Shown: positions 9,377-17,800, counted from the stretch's first letter. The stretch is DNA of 34,791 nucleotides from Gammaproteobacteria bacterium (GCA_016124415.1 WGNS01000011.1:1-34791); one strand, 5' to 3'. Translations and numbers: made by a program. The notes: generated from the letters alone by a model not told the origin.

Positions 9377-9703
9377 ATGCGGTGCGAGTCTTCCGTCACC
9401 CAGTTGCTGAAGTTTTTGGTCGTGTCTTTTTTTACCTTTACGGTTTTCGTCTGGTACGGGGGATTCCTGATGCTCCTGTTGGGCCTTTGGGTCGGTCTCA
9501 GCGAATTCCTCGGGGAACATATTTTAGGGGCCGCGCTTGGGATCCCCGTTTCGTTTCTGCTCGTGGCCTGGTTTTGCGGTTACATCGCCGATAAGACGCG
9601 TTTCTTCGTCGTGTTTCAGGACGTGGGCCAGGGATTGATCGGGCTCGGCGTGCGTTGCGTTGCCGGGTTATCCGGCAAAGACCAGCGTCCCTCCGCCGGC
9701 TGA
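9377..9703 (+). CDS. Small two-helix membrane protein, unknown function
   Basis: A 108-residue protein that I do not recognise. Hydrophobic segments at about residues 12–40 and 50–70 predict two membrane helices, the second ending before a charged ADKTR turn. A short glycine-rich, weakly amphipathic tail follows. The start ATG has a very strong Shine–Dalgarno (AAAAAAGGAGTGG), which argues it is a real gene. It stands alone between the methyltransferase and mazG, with about 117 non-coding bases upstream. Its last codons lie inside a run of three hairpins (9660–9728). Confidence 0.65.
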   Translation: MRCESSVTQLLKFLVVSFFTFTVFVWYGGFLMLLLGLWVGLSEFLGEHILGAALGIPVSFLLVAWFCGYIADKTRFFVVFQDVGQGLIGLGVRCVAGLSGKDQRPSAG

Positions 9704-9728
9704 TGCCGGCGGCATGCAAAGGCATGCC
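9660..9728 (+). terminator. Three consecutive hairpins at the end of the small membrane protein gene
   Basis: Three perfect stem-loops follow one another: TTGCCGG/CCGGCAA (9660–9678, loop GTTAT), CCGCCGGC/GCCGGCGG (9693–9712, loop TGAT holding the gene's stop) and GGCATGC/GCATGCC (9711–9728). The last two share two bases, so they compete. There is no U-tract, so this is not a standard intrinsic terminator. It could slow polymerase, protect the 3' end of the message, or act between this gene and mazG. Confidence 0.4.
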
Positions 9729-9753
9729 CTGCGCTTGTGAGTGAGGTGCGGTC

Positions 9754-10593
9754 ATGAAGGATTGGCATCGTTTGTTGACCATCATGGCCGCCCTGCGCAA
9801 TCCGGATGCGGGGTGTCCCTGGGACTGCGAACAAACCCACGAGAGCCTTGTTCGTTACACGCTGGAAGAAGCCTACGAGGTTGCCGACGCGATCGCTTCG
9901 GGGGACATGGATGAACTTCGTGACGAACTCGGCGACCTTCTGTTCCAGGTCGTGTTCTACGCCCGGATCGCGGAGGAGTCGGGCGACTTCACGATCGAGG
10001 ACGTTTTGGCCGGTATCTGCGACAAGCTGACCCGACGTCATCCTCATGTCTTTGCCGATGCGTGCTTTGCCGATTCCGATGAGGTATCCGTGGCCTGGGA
10101 GGCGATCAAGTCGGAAGAACGCCGGGCACGGACCGGTGTCGCGGATGACGCGTCGTCTTTGCCGCACGGCGCGCTGGATGGCGTAGCGAAGGCGCTTCCG
10201 GCGCTGGTTAGGGCCGGCAAGCTGAATTCGAGGGCCGCCCGTGTCGGGTTCGAATGGCCGTCGCGGGCGCAAGCGTTGGCGAAAGTCGACGAGGAACTCG
10301 AGGAACTCAAGGCCGAACTCGAACCCTCGGCGACGCCCGATTCCGAAACATCGGATTCGGAAGCGACTTCCAGGATCGAGCACGAAGTGGGCGATCTCCT
10401 GCTCGCGGTAAGCAACTTGGCGAGATTCTCCGGTATCGATCCCGAGACGGCTTTGCGCAAAGCCAATCAGCGGTTCGAGGATCGTTTTCGCGGCATGGAG
10501 GCGATCGCCCGTCGGGACGGACACGCCTTTGCCGATCTCGGTTTGGACGCACAACTCGCCCTGTGGGCGAGGGCCAAGGCCGGAGAAGGCTAG
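9754..10593 (+). CDS. mazG: Nucleoside triphosphate pyrophosphohydrolase MazG
   Basis: A 279-residue cytoplasmic enzyme that hydrolyses NTPs and dNTPs to monophosphates. The N-terminal MazG repeat shows CPWD (21–24), the metal-binding EEAYE set (Glu38, Glu39, Glu42) and the second acidic pair in DELGDLLFQVVFYA (Glu58, Asp61). A second MazG-like domain carries VDEELEELKAEL and HEVGDLLLAVSNLA. Between its two acidic motifs is a Ser/Thr/Glu-rich insert around SATPDSETSDSEATS, making the protein slightly longer than E. coli MazG (263). No mazEF toxin genes adjoin it. Confidence 0.93.
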   Translation: MKDWHRLLTIMAALRNPDAGCPWDCEQTHESLVRYTLEEAYEVADAIASGDMDELRDELGDLLFQVVFYARIAEESGDFTIEDVLAGICDKLTRRHPHVFADACFADSDEVSVAWEAIKSEERRARTGVADDASSLPHGALDGVAKALPALVRAGKLNSRAARVGFEWPSRAQALAKVDEELEELKAELEPSATPDSETSDSEATSRIEHEVGDLLLAVSNLARFSGIDPETALRKANQRFEDRFRGMEAIARRDGHAFADLGLDAQLALWARAKAGEG

Positions 10594-10668
10594 CTTGCCG
10601 GGGTGCCGTTGCGAGCGTCTGAACGATCCGGGTACTTGAAAGCTGACGTCGAGGCCCCATTTCCCAAG

Positions 10669-10687
10669 AGTTCCGCGCGACCGATCG
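10669..10687 (+). other. Hairpin between mazG and the FmdB gene
   Basis: GTTCCGCG and CGCGGAAC form a perfect 8-bp stem in the gap between mazG and the FmdB gene (coordinates approximate by a base or two). There is no U-run after it. It lies just upstream of a good extended −10 element, so it may be a weak terminator for mazG or a protein-binding palindrome at the following promoter. Confidence 0.35.
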
Positions 10688-10693
10688 CGGAAC

Positions 10694-10702
10694 TGCTATG
10701 AT
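10694..10702 (+). promoter_or_regulatory. Extended −10 promoter for FmdB–DUF502–aspS
   Basis: TGCTATGAT contains the extended −10 TG and a −10 hexamer TATGAT, 36 bases before the FmdB ATG at 10738. No clear −35 is seen, as is common for extended −10 promoters. The position, in a 144-base gap before three co-directional genes, supports it. Confidence 0.45.
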
Positions 10703-10737
10703 AGCCAGCATCGTATACAGAATACTTGAGGCCAGAT

Positions 10738-11004
10738 ATGCCAATTTACGAATACCTTTGTGAGTCCTGTGGTCACAATCTCGAAGCCATCCAGAAGATG
10801 AGCGATCCGGCCCTAACGGATTGTCCCGAATGCGGCAAGCCCGCGCTGAAGAAGCAGATTTCCGCGTCGGGCTTCCGTCTCAAGGGCAGCGGTTGGTACG
10901 AGACCGACTTCAAGGGCGGCAAAAAGGCCGCGCAGGAGAAGAGCGCCGGCAAGGGCGAGCCGCCGTGCGCGAGCGGCGCCTGCCCGGCTTGTACCGACCA
11001 CTGA
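10738..11004 (+). CDS. FmdB family zinc-ribbon protein
   Basis: An 88-residue protein beginning MPIYEYLCESCGH; a TTG upstream at 10726 would add four residues but the family begins at MPIYEY. Cys8, Cys11, Cys29 and Cys32 form a CxxC/CxxC zinc ribbon. A Gly/Lys-rich region follows (KGGKKAAQEKSAGKG), ending in three further cysteines (77, 82, 85) in CASGACPAC. FmdB proteins are putative regulators, named from the formamidase/amidase cluster; their role here is unknown. It is the first gene of the FmdB–DUF502–aspS group seen in many proteobacteria. Confidence 0.88.
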   Translation: MPIYEYLCESCGHNLEAIQKMSDPALTDCPECGKPALKKQISASGFRLKGSGWYETDFKGGKKAAQEKSAGKGEPPCASGACPACTDH

Positions 11005-11016
11005 TCTGAAAAGCCT

Positions 11017-11691
11017 ATGTCGGAACAACGCGGGGGCTTTATGACGCTGCGACGCTATTTGATCGCCGGGTTGTTGGTCTGGTTGCCTTTGGGCGTCACG
11101 GTGCTCGTGATACGGCTGCTGGTCAATTTCATGGACCAGACCTTGCTGCTGATTCCGCATAATTATCGGCCGGAGGTCGTATTCGGCGTCAATATTCCCG
11201 GGCTTGGCATCGTTCTGGCTGCAGCGATCGTGCTTCTGACCGGAGCCCTGGCGGCAAACTTCTTCGGGCGCCAGATGGTCTCGGCCTGGGAGCGCCTGAT
11301 GGCCAGGATCCCGTTCATACGGACGATCTACACCGGGGTCAAACAGATCACGGAGACGGTCGTATCGTCAAATAACAAGTCCTTCCGGGAAGTCCTGCTG
11401 ATCGAATATCCGCGCAAGGGAATTTGGACCCTGGCCTTCCATACCGGCTCAGTGGTTTCGGAGGTCCAGAATAAAACCGGCGTCGACGTCATGAGCGTCT
11501 TCGTGCCGACGACCCCGAACCCGACCTCGGGGTTCTTTATCATGGTACCCAGAGCGGAAGTGATTGTGTTGTCGATGACCATTGACGAGGCCGTCAAGAT
11601 CATTATGTCGCTCGGCGTCATCGTTCCCGGACGGATGGCCGATAAGACTGCCGGCGGTACGCCGGATATCGAAGTGCGGGACTTGCAATAG
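11017..11691 (+). CDS. DUF502 family inner-membrane protein
   Basis: A 224-residue protein with two predicted membrane helices (about residues 13–36 and 60–83) separated by a short loop. A soluble part contains RIPFIRTIYTGVKQI and VPTTPNPTSGFFIMVP, the hallmark stretches of DUF502. Function is not established; plant relatives (COV/LCV) act in membrane trafficking, which gives little guidance in bacteria. A second Met at residue 9 (MTLRRYL) is an alternative start. It sits 12 bases after FmdB and 65 bases before aspS, an order conserved in proteobacteria. Confidence 0.88.
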   Translation: MSEQRGGFMTLRRYLIAGLLVWLPLGVTVLVIRLLVNFMDQTLLLIPHNYRPEVVFGVNIPGLGIVLAAAIVLLTGALAANFFGRQMVSAWERLMARIPFIRTIYTGVKQITETVVSSNNKSFREVLLIEYPRKGIWTLAFHTGSVVSEVQNKTGVDVMSVFVPTTPNPTSGFFIMVPRAEVIVLSMTIDEAVKIIMSLGVIVPGRMADKTAGGTPDIEVRDLQ

Positions 11692-11756
11692 AAGATCTAA
11701 GGCATTAAGATCGCTAACTTTTTGCCGGTCCCTAATTCTGAATTTTTGAGGTGGTT

Positions 11757-13535
11757 ATGCGCTCCCATTATTGCGGTCTCGTCGACGAGGCCCTGATCGA
11801 TCAACGAGTAGAACTTTGCGGTTGGGTTCACCGACGTCGTGATCATGGTGGCGTCATCTTTATCGACCTGCGCGATCGCGAGGGGCTGGTCCAGGTCGTC
11901 TTCGATCCGGACTCCGAAAAAAACTTCGCCGTCGCCGAGCGCGTGCGCAGCGAATATGTCTTGCGCGTGGCGGGCCGCGTGCGCAGCCGTCCCGAGGGTA
12001 CCGTCAATCCCAATCTTCGTACCGGCATGATCGAAGTCCTGGGCGACGAGATCGAGATTCTGAACAGCGCCGAGACCCCGCCGTTCCCGCTGGACGACAA
12101 TACCGAGGTCGGCGAGGACGTGCGCCTGCGCTACCGCTACCTCGACCTGCGCCGGCCCGAGATGTTGCAGCGTTTCCGCTTGCGCTCCAAGGTTTGCCAT
12201 ACTGTGCGCCGCTATCTCGAAGACAACGGTTTCATGGATATCGAGACGCCGATGCTGACGCGTTCCACGCCCGAGGGCGCACGCGACTACCTGGTGCCGA
12301 GCCGCGTTCATCCGGGTGAGTTCTACGCGTTGCCGCAGTCGCCCCAGCTGTTCAAACAGCTGCTCATGATGTCGGGCATGGACCGTTACTATCAGATTGT
12401 TCGCTGTTTCCGCGACGAGGACCTGCGCGCCGACCGCCAGCCCGAATTCACCCAGCTCGATATCGAGGCCTCCTTCGTCGACGAGGCCGCCATCATGGGC
12501 ATCGTCGAGAATATGATCCGCGACCTGTTCCTCAAGGTCCTTGAAACGCCTTTGCAGGATCCGATGCCGCGCATGACCTATGCCGAGGCCATCCGCCGCT
12601 TCGGTATCGATCGTCCGGACCTGCGTATCCCGCTCGAACTCGTCGACGTCGGGGACCTCATGGTCGACGTCGACTTCCAGGTCTTCTCCACGCCCGCCCG
12701 TGATCCCGGCAGCCGCGTCGCGGCGCTGCGCGTGCCCGATGGCGGCAAGCTGTCGCGCAAGGAGATCGACGACTATACGAAGTTCGTTTCCATCTACGGT
12801 GCGCGAGGCCTGGCCTACATCAAGGTCAACGACCTCGGCGCCGGACGCGAGGGGCTGCAGTCTCCGATCCTGAAGTTCCTGCCGGACCAGGTCGTCGACG
12901 CGATCATGAGCCGCACCGCGGCGGCCAACGGCGACCTGATCTTCTTCGGCGCCGACAAGGCCAAGATCGTCAACGAGTCCATCGGCGCCTTGCGCGTTCG
13001 ATTGGGTCACGATCTCGGTATGGTCGAATACGGCTGGCGCCCGGTTTGGGTTACCGACTTCCCGATGTTCGAATACGACGACAACAACGTTCGTTGGGCG
13101 GCCCTGCATCATCCCTTTACGCAACCCAAGTGCGATACCGAGACCATGTCCGCCGATCCGGGCAACTGCCTGTCGCGCGCCTATGATCTGGTCCTGAACG
13201 GCGTGGAGATCGGCGGCGGTTCGATCCGTATCCATCGCCCGGATATGCAGTCGGCCACATTGAAGCTTCTCGGTATCGACGAGGAGGAGGCAAGGCAGAA
13301 ATTCGGTTTCCTGCTCGATGCCCTCAAATATGGCTGTCCGCCCCACGGCGGCATCGCCTTCGGTATCGATCGCCTGGTCATGCTCATGAGCGGCTCGCAG
13401 TCGATCCGTGAGGTCATCGCGTTCCCCAAGACCCAGACTGCAACCTGTCTGCTGACCCAGGCCCCGAGTCCCGTCGACGATCCGCAGCTCCGCGAGTTGG
13501 GCATCCGCCTGCGGCAGCGGAATCCGGAGGCCTAA
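11757..13535 (+). CDS. aspS: Aspartyl-tRNA synthetase, probably nondiscriminating type
   Basis: A 592-residue class IIb synthetase. The start is ATG 11757 (MRSHYCG), two codons inside a GTG alternative at 11751. The N-terminal OB-fold anticodon domain contains [19 protein letters not shown]. Motif 2 is in [20 protein letters not shown]; motif 3 is [12 protein letters not shown]; the bacterial GAD insertion lies between. The OB-fold has His30 where discriminating enzymes such as E. coli carry Leu, and this His goes with relaxed recognition of tRNA-Asn in Pseudomonas-type enzymes. If so, Asp-tRNA-Asn would be converted by GatCAB. Promoter probably upstream of FmdB. Confidence 0.96.
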   Translation: MRSHYCGLVDEALIDQRVELCGWVHRRRDHGGVIFIDLRDREGLVQVVFDPDSEKNFAVAERVRSEYVLRVAGRVRSRPEGTVNPNLRTGMIEVLGDEIEILNSAETPPFPLDDNTEVGEDVRLRYRYLDLRRPEMLQRFRLRSKVCHTVRRYLEDNGFMDIETPMLTRSTPEGARDYLVPSRVHPGEFYALPQSPQLFKQLLMMSGMDRYYQIVRCFRDEDLRADRQPEFTQLDIEASFVDEAAIMGIVENMIRDLFLKVLETPLQDPMPRMTYAEAIRRFGIDRPDLRIPLELVDVGDLMVDVDFQVFSTPARDPGSRVAALRVPDGGKLSRKEIDDYTKFVSIYGARGLAYIKVNDLGAGREGLQSPILKFLPDQVVDAIMSRTAAANGDLIFFGADKAKIVNESIGALRVRLGHDLGMVEYGWRPVWVTDFPMFEYDDNNVRWAALHHPFTQPKCDTETMSADPGNCLSRAYDLVLNGVEIGGGSIRIHRPDMQSATLKLLGIDEEEARQKFGFLLDALKYGCPPHGGIAFGIDRLVMLMSGSQSIREVIAFPKTQTATCLLTQAPSPVDDPQLRELGIRLRQRNPEA

Positions 13536-13551
13536 TAGCTGTCCAATACTA

Positions 13552-13815
13552 GGGCCTGTTAACACTACAAGATCGCCACTGCTGGATGCCATTTTTTCGT
13601 CCAGCAAGGCAGAGGGAGAGCAGTGTAGTGCATCTACATAAACGACCGATAACGCTGCTGGGCGGGAAAATGGCACCAGCCCTTCGGGTTGTGGCCAAAA
13701 TGCCGCCACTCGTCGTTGCTCGGCGCTCATTTGGAACAACCAAACCTCGCGTCTCGCGCCTAGATTGGCGGCATTTTGGCCACAACAGAGACGATCTTGT
13801 AGTGTTAACAGGCCC
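13552..13815. mobile_element. MITE-like element with 24-bp perfect terminal inverted repeats
   Basis: The ends at 13552–13575 (starting GGGCCTGTTAACACTAC) and 13792–13815 are exact reverse complements over 24 bases. Inside is a second perfect 21-base inverted repeat (13688–13708 with 13766–13786, core GTGGCCAAAATGCCGCC), plus smaller nested palindromes in the left third (CACTGCT/AGCAGTG and GCTGGA/TCCAGC). The 264-bp unit holds no credible protein. A defined size, matched termini and an intergenic site between aspS and nadA fit a non-autonomous transposable element. No clear target-site duplication is visible (left flank ends ATACTA, right begins ACTGTA). The autonomous parent is not in the window. 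Confidence 0.7.
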
Positions 13816-13818
13816 ACT

Positions 13819-13853
13819 GTAGCGGGCGCGATGTCCGCTACGCGTTTTGATTT
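13819..13853 (+). terminator. Possible aspS terminator beyond the MITE
   Basis: GTAGCGG and CCGCTAC form a 7-bp stem with a 9-base loop, followed by GCGTTTTGATTT. It lies just right of the MITE and 16 bases before nadA. It may be the original aspS terminator, separated from the gene by the inserted element. The U-run is interrupted, so confidence is modest. Confidence 0.35.
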
Positions 13854-13868
13854 GATAGGATAAAGGGC

Positions 13869-14972
13869 ATGGTTGCAAACGTCTCAGTCATCCGTCCCGT
13901 GACGACGCCGCTGAACGAGGTCGAGTGCGCCGAGCGCATCGAGGCCGCGCGGCGGGCGCTGGGCGATCGCCTCATCATCCTCGGGCATCACTATCAGCGC
14001 GAGGAGGTCTTCCGTCATGCCGACGTTTCGGGGGACTCTCTGAAACTTTCCCAGGCCGCCGCTCAATCGAAGGCCGAATATATCGTCTTCTGCGGCGTGC
14101 ATTTCATGGCCGAAGTCGCCGATATCCTGTCGCGTGACGACCAGGTTTCCATCCTGCCGGATCTTGCGGCCGGTTGTTCGATGGCCGACATGGCCAACCT
14201 GGCCAAAGTCGAACGCGCCTGGCGCGAACTGTCCGAGGTCTTGTCGCCCGACGAGCAGATCACGCCCGTGACCTATATCAACTCCGCCGCCGACCTCAAG
14301 GCCTTCTGCGGCCGCCACGGAGGCGTCGTCTGTACTTCCTCGAACGCCCGTAAGATCCTCGATTGGGCGTTTTCGCGGCGCGAAAAGGTGCTCTTCTTCC
14401 CCGATCAGCATTTGGGTCGGAACACGGGCTACCGCATGGGCATCCCGCTCGAGGAAATGGTTGTCTGGGATTTCGATCAGCCGATGGGCGGGCTGACGCC
14501 GGAGGCGATCAAGCGGGCCAAAATGATCCTCTGGAAGGGCTTTTGCTCCGTCCATCAGATGTTCCAGCCCGAACACATCCATGATTTTCGCGCCCGCTAT
14601 CCGGACGCGAAGGTCATCTCGCATCCGGAATCCTCGTTCGAGGTCTGCCAGTTGTCCGACGAGGTCGGTTCGACGGAATACATCATTCAGACCATCGCCA
14701 AGTCGCCGGCCGGTACGCGCTGGCTCGTCGGCACCGAGCTCAACCTCGTCAACCGTCTGGCCGAACGCTTCCGTGACGACGGCAAGTCGATCCACTTCAT
14801 GTCGCCGACCATCTGCATGTGTTCGACGATGTTTCGTACCGACCCGGAAAGCCTGCTCAATGTGCTTGAGGGGCTTGTCGAAGGCCGGGTCACTAATCGC
14901 ATCACGGTTCCCGCCGCCGACGCAGAGCAGGCACGTACTGCCCTCAACGCCATGCTGGCGTTGAGCATTTAG
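13869..14972 (+). CDS. nadA: Quinolinate synthase NadA
   Basis: A 367-residue iron–sulfur enzyme that condenses iminoaspartate with dihydroxyacetone phosphate to quinolinate in NAD synthesis. The three cluster ligands are visible as Cys75 (FCGVHFM), Cys155 (VVCTSSNA) and Cys318 (CMCSTMF; Cys316 is the neighbour). Other hallmarks are LGHHYQREEV near residue 38, FFPDQHLGRNTG and SHPESSFEV. Length matches E. coli NadA. ATG 13869 follows AGGATAAAGGG. It stands alone, with the MITE upstream and REPIN-like palindromes downstream; nadB and nadC are not in the window. Confidence 0.96.
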   Translation: MVANVSVIRPVTTPLNEVECAERIEAARRALGDRLIILGHHYQREEVFRHADVSGDSLKLSQAAAQSKAEYIVFCGVHFMAEVADILSRDDQVSILPDLAAGCSMADMANLAKVERAWRELSEVLSPDEQITPVTYINSAADLKAFCGRHGGVVCTSSNARKILDWAFSRREKVLFFPDQHLGRNTGYRMGIPLEEMVVWDFDQPMGGLTPEAIKRAKMILWKGFCSVHQMFQPEHIHDFRARYPDAKVISHPESSFEVCQLSDEVGSTEYIIQTIAKSPAGTRWLVGTELNLVNRLAERFRDDGKSIHFMSPTICMCSTMFRTDPESLLNVLEGLVEGRVTNRITVPAADAEQARTALNAMLALSI

Positions 14973-15024
14973 CAGCTTTTCGTTTGTCCGCAAGCGCTAT
15001 GTCGATGTTCGAGCTTGTGGGGTC

Positions 15025-15176
15025 GGGCACGGCGCGCCGTGCCCCTACGGTATCTCTAAGCGGTCAATGTCATTGTCGTTTTTGCCGAATCGAATTGAAG
15101 GCGCAGGGTAATGCATCAAACGACGCGATACCTGTGACGGTGATTGCCAACGGTAGGGGCACGGCGTGCCGTGCCC
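15025..15176. repeat. REPIN-like pair of inverted palindromes
   Basis: Two near-identical palindromes, 15025–15044 (GGGCACGGCGCGCCGTGCCC) and 15157–15176 (GGGCACGGCGTGCCGTGCCC), are each flanked by a C/GTAC-type tail on the outside of the palindrome: CCTAC after the first and GTAGG before the second. The tails put the two copies in inverted orientation. The same pair recurs at 33318–33414. The gap between nadA and the SPOR gene (14973–15258) holds nothing else I can identify. Confidence 0.7.
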
Positions 15177-15258
15177 TTGCGAGTGCAGACGGGCGGTGGG
15201 ATATCGGTTTCAACCGCATATGTCGCTTGCCGTATCGGCGACCGTCGAACCGTCCTAA

Positions 15259-15882
15259 TTATTTCCCGCTATCCAACTCAATCATGATGAACGCGATCTG
15301 CTCGCGTTCAAGCTGGCGGCGTACGGGTTTTAAGGCCTTCATGTCGGCGAAGGGGCCGACGCGGACGCGGTTCCAGGTGTTGCCGTTGTCGACGACGATG
15401 GCTTCGATGCCGGCCTGGATGCCGAGCAGCGCGAGGCGGGCCTTGAGGGCATCTGCATCCGAGTAGCGTCTGAACGAGCCGACTTGGAGAATATAGGGGC
15501 CGTGCGGTTTTTCTTTCTCCAGCTCGCTTTGACCCGCCGCGAGTTCCTCATCCGATACGACGACCTCCATCTTGGGCAGAAGTCGGTAGAAATCGAAATG
15601 CCACGGATCGTCGGCTTTGGCCTTTGATGGTGCCGTATCGACAGTCTTTTCGGCTTTCTTGCCGGCAGGCTCCTTTGCCGGAGCGGTGACAGCGGCCTTG
15701 TTGCCGGGCCCGGTTCGGTGTGCCGCAATATACCATCCGGCCAAGCCGAGGCTCAGTCCGATCGTGAGGCCGGCCGCCAGCCATAACGCGGCCTTCGTAC
15801 TCGCTTTGATACGTTTGCGCTTTTGTCCGCGCCGTTGACTGCGTCTCGCAGACCTCGCAGAGCGTTTGTAATCCCGGGCCAT
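15259..15882 (-). CDS. SPOR domain membrane protein (FtsN-like)
   Basis: A 207-residue bitopic protein: a strongly basic cytoplasmic N-terminus (about residues 1–28, RSARRSQRRGQKRKR), one membrane helix (29–51), an Ala/Lys/Pro-rich periplasmic linker, then a SPOR peptidoglycan-binding domain at about 128–205 (ILQVGSFRRYSDADALKARL ... WNRVRVGPF). SPOR domains bind denuded glycan at the septum. It follows argS on the same strand by 21 bases, the usual place of such a gene in gammaproteobacteria. It may serve as the division protein FtsN, but the conserved FtsN motifs cannot be confirmed by eye. Confidence 0.88.
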   Translation of the reverse strand: MARDYKRSARSARRSQRRGQKRKRIKASTKAALWLAAGLTIGLSLGLAGWYIAAHRTGPGNKAAVTAPAKEPAGKKAEKTVDTAPSKAKADDPWHFDFYRLLPKMEVVVSDEELAAGQSELEKEKPHGPYILQVGSFRRYSDADALKARLALLGIQAGIEAIVVDNGNTWNRVRVGPFADMKALKPVRRQLEREQIAFIMIELDSGK

Positions 15883-15903
15883 GGGTAGGCTATTCGGCGG
15901 CCG

Positions 15904-17670
15904 TTACATGGACTCCGGGGCCGAGACGCTGAGCAGCCGCAAACCGTTCTTCAGCACCTGCCGCGTGGCCAGGATCAGGGCCAAACGGGCGTTTCGGACG
16001 GCGATATCGTCGACCAGGAACTGATGGGCGTTGTAGTAGGTATGCAGTGCCGTGGCCAGGTCGCGCAGGTAGTAGGCGAGCTGATGCGGCTCCCGGTTCA
16101 GGGCGGAGGCCTCGACGATTTCGGGGAAACGCGCCAGCGTATCGAGCAGGTCTTCCTCGTGGGTTTCCTGGAGGCGATCCAGGGAGGCGAGGGCGACGGT
16201 TTCATTCCAATCCAATCCGCGTTCGGCGAGCTGGCGCATGACGCTGCAGACACGGGCATGGGCGTACTGGATGTAGTAGACCGGGTTTTCGTTCGATTTC
16301 GAGACCGCGAGATCGAGGTCGAAGTCCATGTGCTGTTCGCACTTGCGCAGGACGTAGAAGAAGCGGGCCGCGTCGTTGCCGACCTCGTCGCGCAACTCGC
16401 GCAGCGTCACGAACTCGCCGCTGCGCGTCGACATCTGCGCCTTTTGGCCGTGGCGATAGAGGATCGCGAACTGCACGAGCAGGACTTCGAGCCGCTCCGG
16501 ATCATGTCCCATGGCCTGGAGCGAGGCGCGGATACGGGGCACGTAACCGTGATGATCGGCGCCCCAGACATCGATGATCTGATCGAAACCGCGCTCGATC
16601 TTCTCGGCATGGTAAGCGATATCTGTCGCGAAGTAGGTCAGTTGGCCGTTCTCGCGGATCACGACGCGGTCCTTTTCGTCGCCGAAGGCCGTGGAGCGGA
16701 ACCACCAGGCGCCGTCCGCCTCGTAGAGGTGTCCGGCGTCACGAAGGTGATTGATCGCGGCCTCGACCTTTCCGGAATTGACCAAGGTATGCTCGCGGTA
16801 CCAGTGTTCGTACTCAACCCCGAATTCGCCCAGATCGTCACGGATGTCGCCGAGGATGTTTTCGAGGGCGGCATCGGCGAAGACGGCGTAGTTCTCGTCG
16901 CCGAGCAGGGCGTGACAGCGCTCGATCAAAGCGTCGATATGCGCCTCCTTGTCACCGTTGCCTTGGCCGTCCGCATCGGCGGGGATGTTCGAAAAGACGA
17001 TGTCGGCGGCGTATCTGAAGGCCTCGCCGTGCTTGTCCGCGACGGATTGCGAGATCTCCTTGATATAGGCGCCGCGGTAGCCGTTGCTCGGGAAGGTGAA
17101 CGACTCACCGCAGATCTCCAGGTAGCGCAGCCAGACGCTACAGGCCAGGATCGCCATCTGTCGTCCGGCGTCGTTGACATAATATTCGCGTTCCACCGAA
17201 AAGCCGCAGGCGCTGAGCAGGTCGGCGACCGCGGCACCATAGGCGGCCCCACGACCATGTCCGACGTGAAGCGGACCGGTCGGGTTGGCGGAGACGAACT
17301 CGACCTGGATGCGTCGGCCTTTGCCGATCTGGCTTCGGCCGTAGGCGTCGTTCTGTTCCAGGATGGCGCGGACGATACCCCGGCGGGCATCATCGTTCAT
17401 CGTGAAGTTGATGAAGCCCGGGCCCGCGATCTCGACACGGCTGACGGCGTCGGTCGCGGGCAGGGCGTCGACGATGGCCTGTGCCAGTTCCCTCGGGTTG
17501 CGTCGGGCGGGACGCGCCAGGCTCAGTGCGACGTTGCTGGCGAAATCGCCGTGCTTCTTGTCGCGCGTGCGTTCGATCCCGATCTCGGGCGACAGGTCAC
17601 CGGGGACGACGCCTTGTGACTGGAGTTTCCGGATGGCCGCTTGGAGCAACTGCTGTAATTGTTTTTGCAT
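15904..17670 (-). CDS. argS: Arginyl-tRNA synthetase
   Basis: A 588-residue class I synthetase starting at MQKQLQQLLQ; an open frame runs 28 codons further upstream (to 17754) but encodes a repeat-derived stretch (LVTRHS) not found in the family. The HIGH motif appears as PTGPLHVGHGRG and the signature region as QKAQMSTRSGEFVTL, the reduced KMSK form normal for many ArgRS. The ArgRS N-terminal Add1 domain (FASNVALSLARP) and C-terminal DALR anticodon domain (ARVCSVMRQL ... HTYYNAHQFLVD) are complete. It is divergent from cca and followed by the SPOR gene. Confidence 0.96.
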   Translation of the reverse strand: MQKQLQQLLQAAIRKLQSQGVVPGDLSPEIGIERTRDKKHGDFASNVALSLARPARRNPRELAQAIVDALPATDAVSRVEIAGPGFINFTMNDDARRGIVRAILEQNDAYGRSQIGKGRRIQVEFVSANPTGPLHVGHGRGAAYGAAVADLLSACGFSVEREYYVNDAGRQMAILACSVWLRYLEICGESFTFPSNGYRGAYIKEISQSVADKHGEAFRYAADIVFSNIPADADGQGNGDKEAHIDALIERCHALLGDENYAVFADAALENILGDIRDDLGEFGVEYEHWYREHTLVNSGKVEAAINHLRDAGHLYEADGAWWFRSTAFGDEKDRVVIRENGQLTYFATDIAYHAEKIERGFDQIIDVWGADHHGYVPRIRASLQAMGHDPERLEVLLVQFAILYRHGQKAQMSTRSGEFVTLRELRDEVGNDAARFFYVLRKCEQHMDFDLDLAVSKSNENPVYYIQYAHARVCSVMRQLAERGLDWNETVALASLDRLQETHEEDLLDTLARFPEIVEASALNREPHQLAYYLRDLATALHTYYNAHQFLVDDIAVRNARLALILATRQVLKNGLRLLSVSAPESM

Positions 17671-17733
17671 GGTGAGGGACGTGATATGGTCTTGAGCGAA
17701 TTGGGGTGCTGATGCAAGCGTGGCATTGTACGA

Positions 17734-17761
17734 GTGACGAGTTACCAGTGGCAAGTTATCA
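17734..17761 (+). repeat. Two 14-base imperfect tandem units upstream of argS and cca
   Basis: GTGACGAGTTACCA is followed directly by GTGGCAAGTTATCA, differing at three positions. The array lies in the 130-base region between the divergent argS and cca starts. It explains the spurious N-terminal extension of argS. Possibly a degraded simple repeat or a binding site. Confidence 0.4.
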
Positions 17762-17800
17762 GGTGATGGGGATGATTCTATTCACGGCGACGGAGGTCAT

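Noticed and set aside
11697-13817. 706-codon − strand frame opposite aspS, ending in the MITE
   Set aside because: Shadow of aspS extended by chance through the intergenic element; composition is not protein-like.
13549-13878. 109-codon − strand frame covering the MITE-like element
   Set aside because: No transposase motif; the frame follows from the palindromic element itself.
14984-15466. 160-codon + strand frame after nadA
   Set aside because: Runs through both REPIN palindromes and into the antisense of the SPOR gene; no family resemblance.
16024-17619. Long open frame on the + strand antisense to argS
   Set aside because: It mirrors argS codons, resembles no protein family and is a typical shadow in GC-rich DNA; argS is unambiguous.
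17671-17754. N-terminal extension of argS by 28 codons
   Set aside because: Encodes a peptide from the tandem repeat (LVTRHS); ArgRS proteins begin near MQKQLQQLL.
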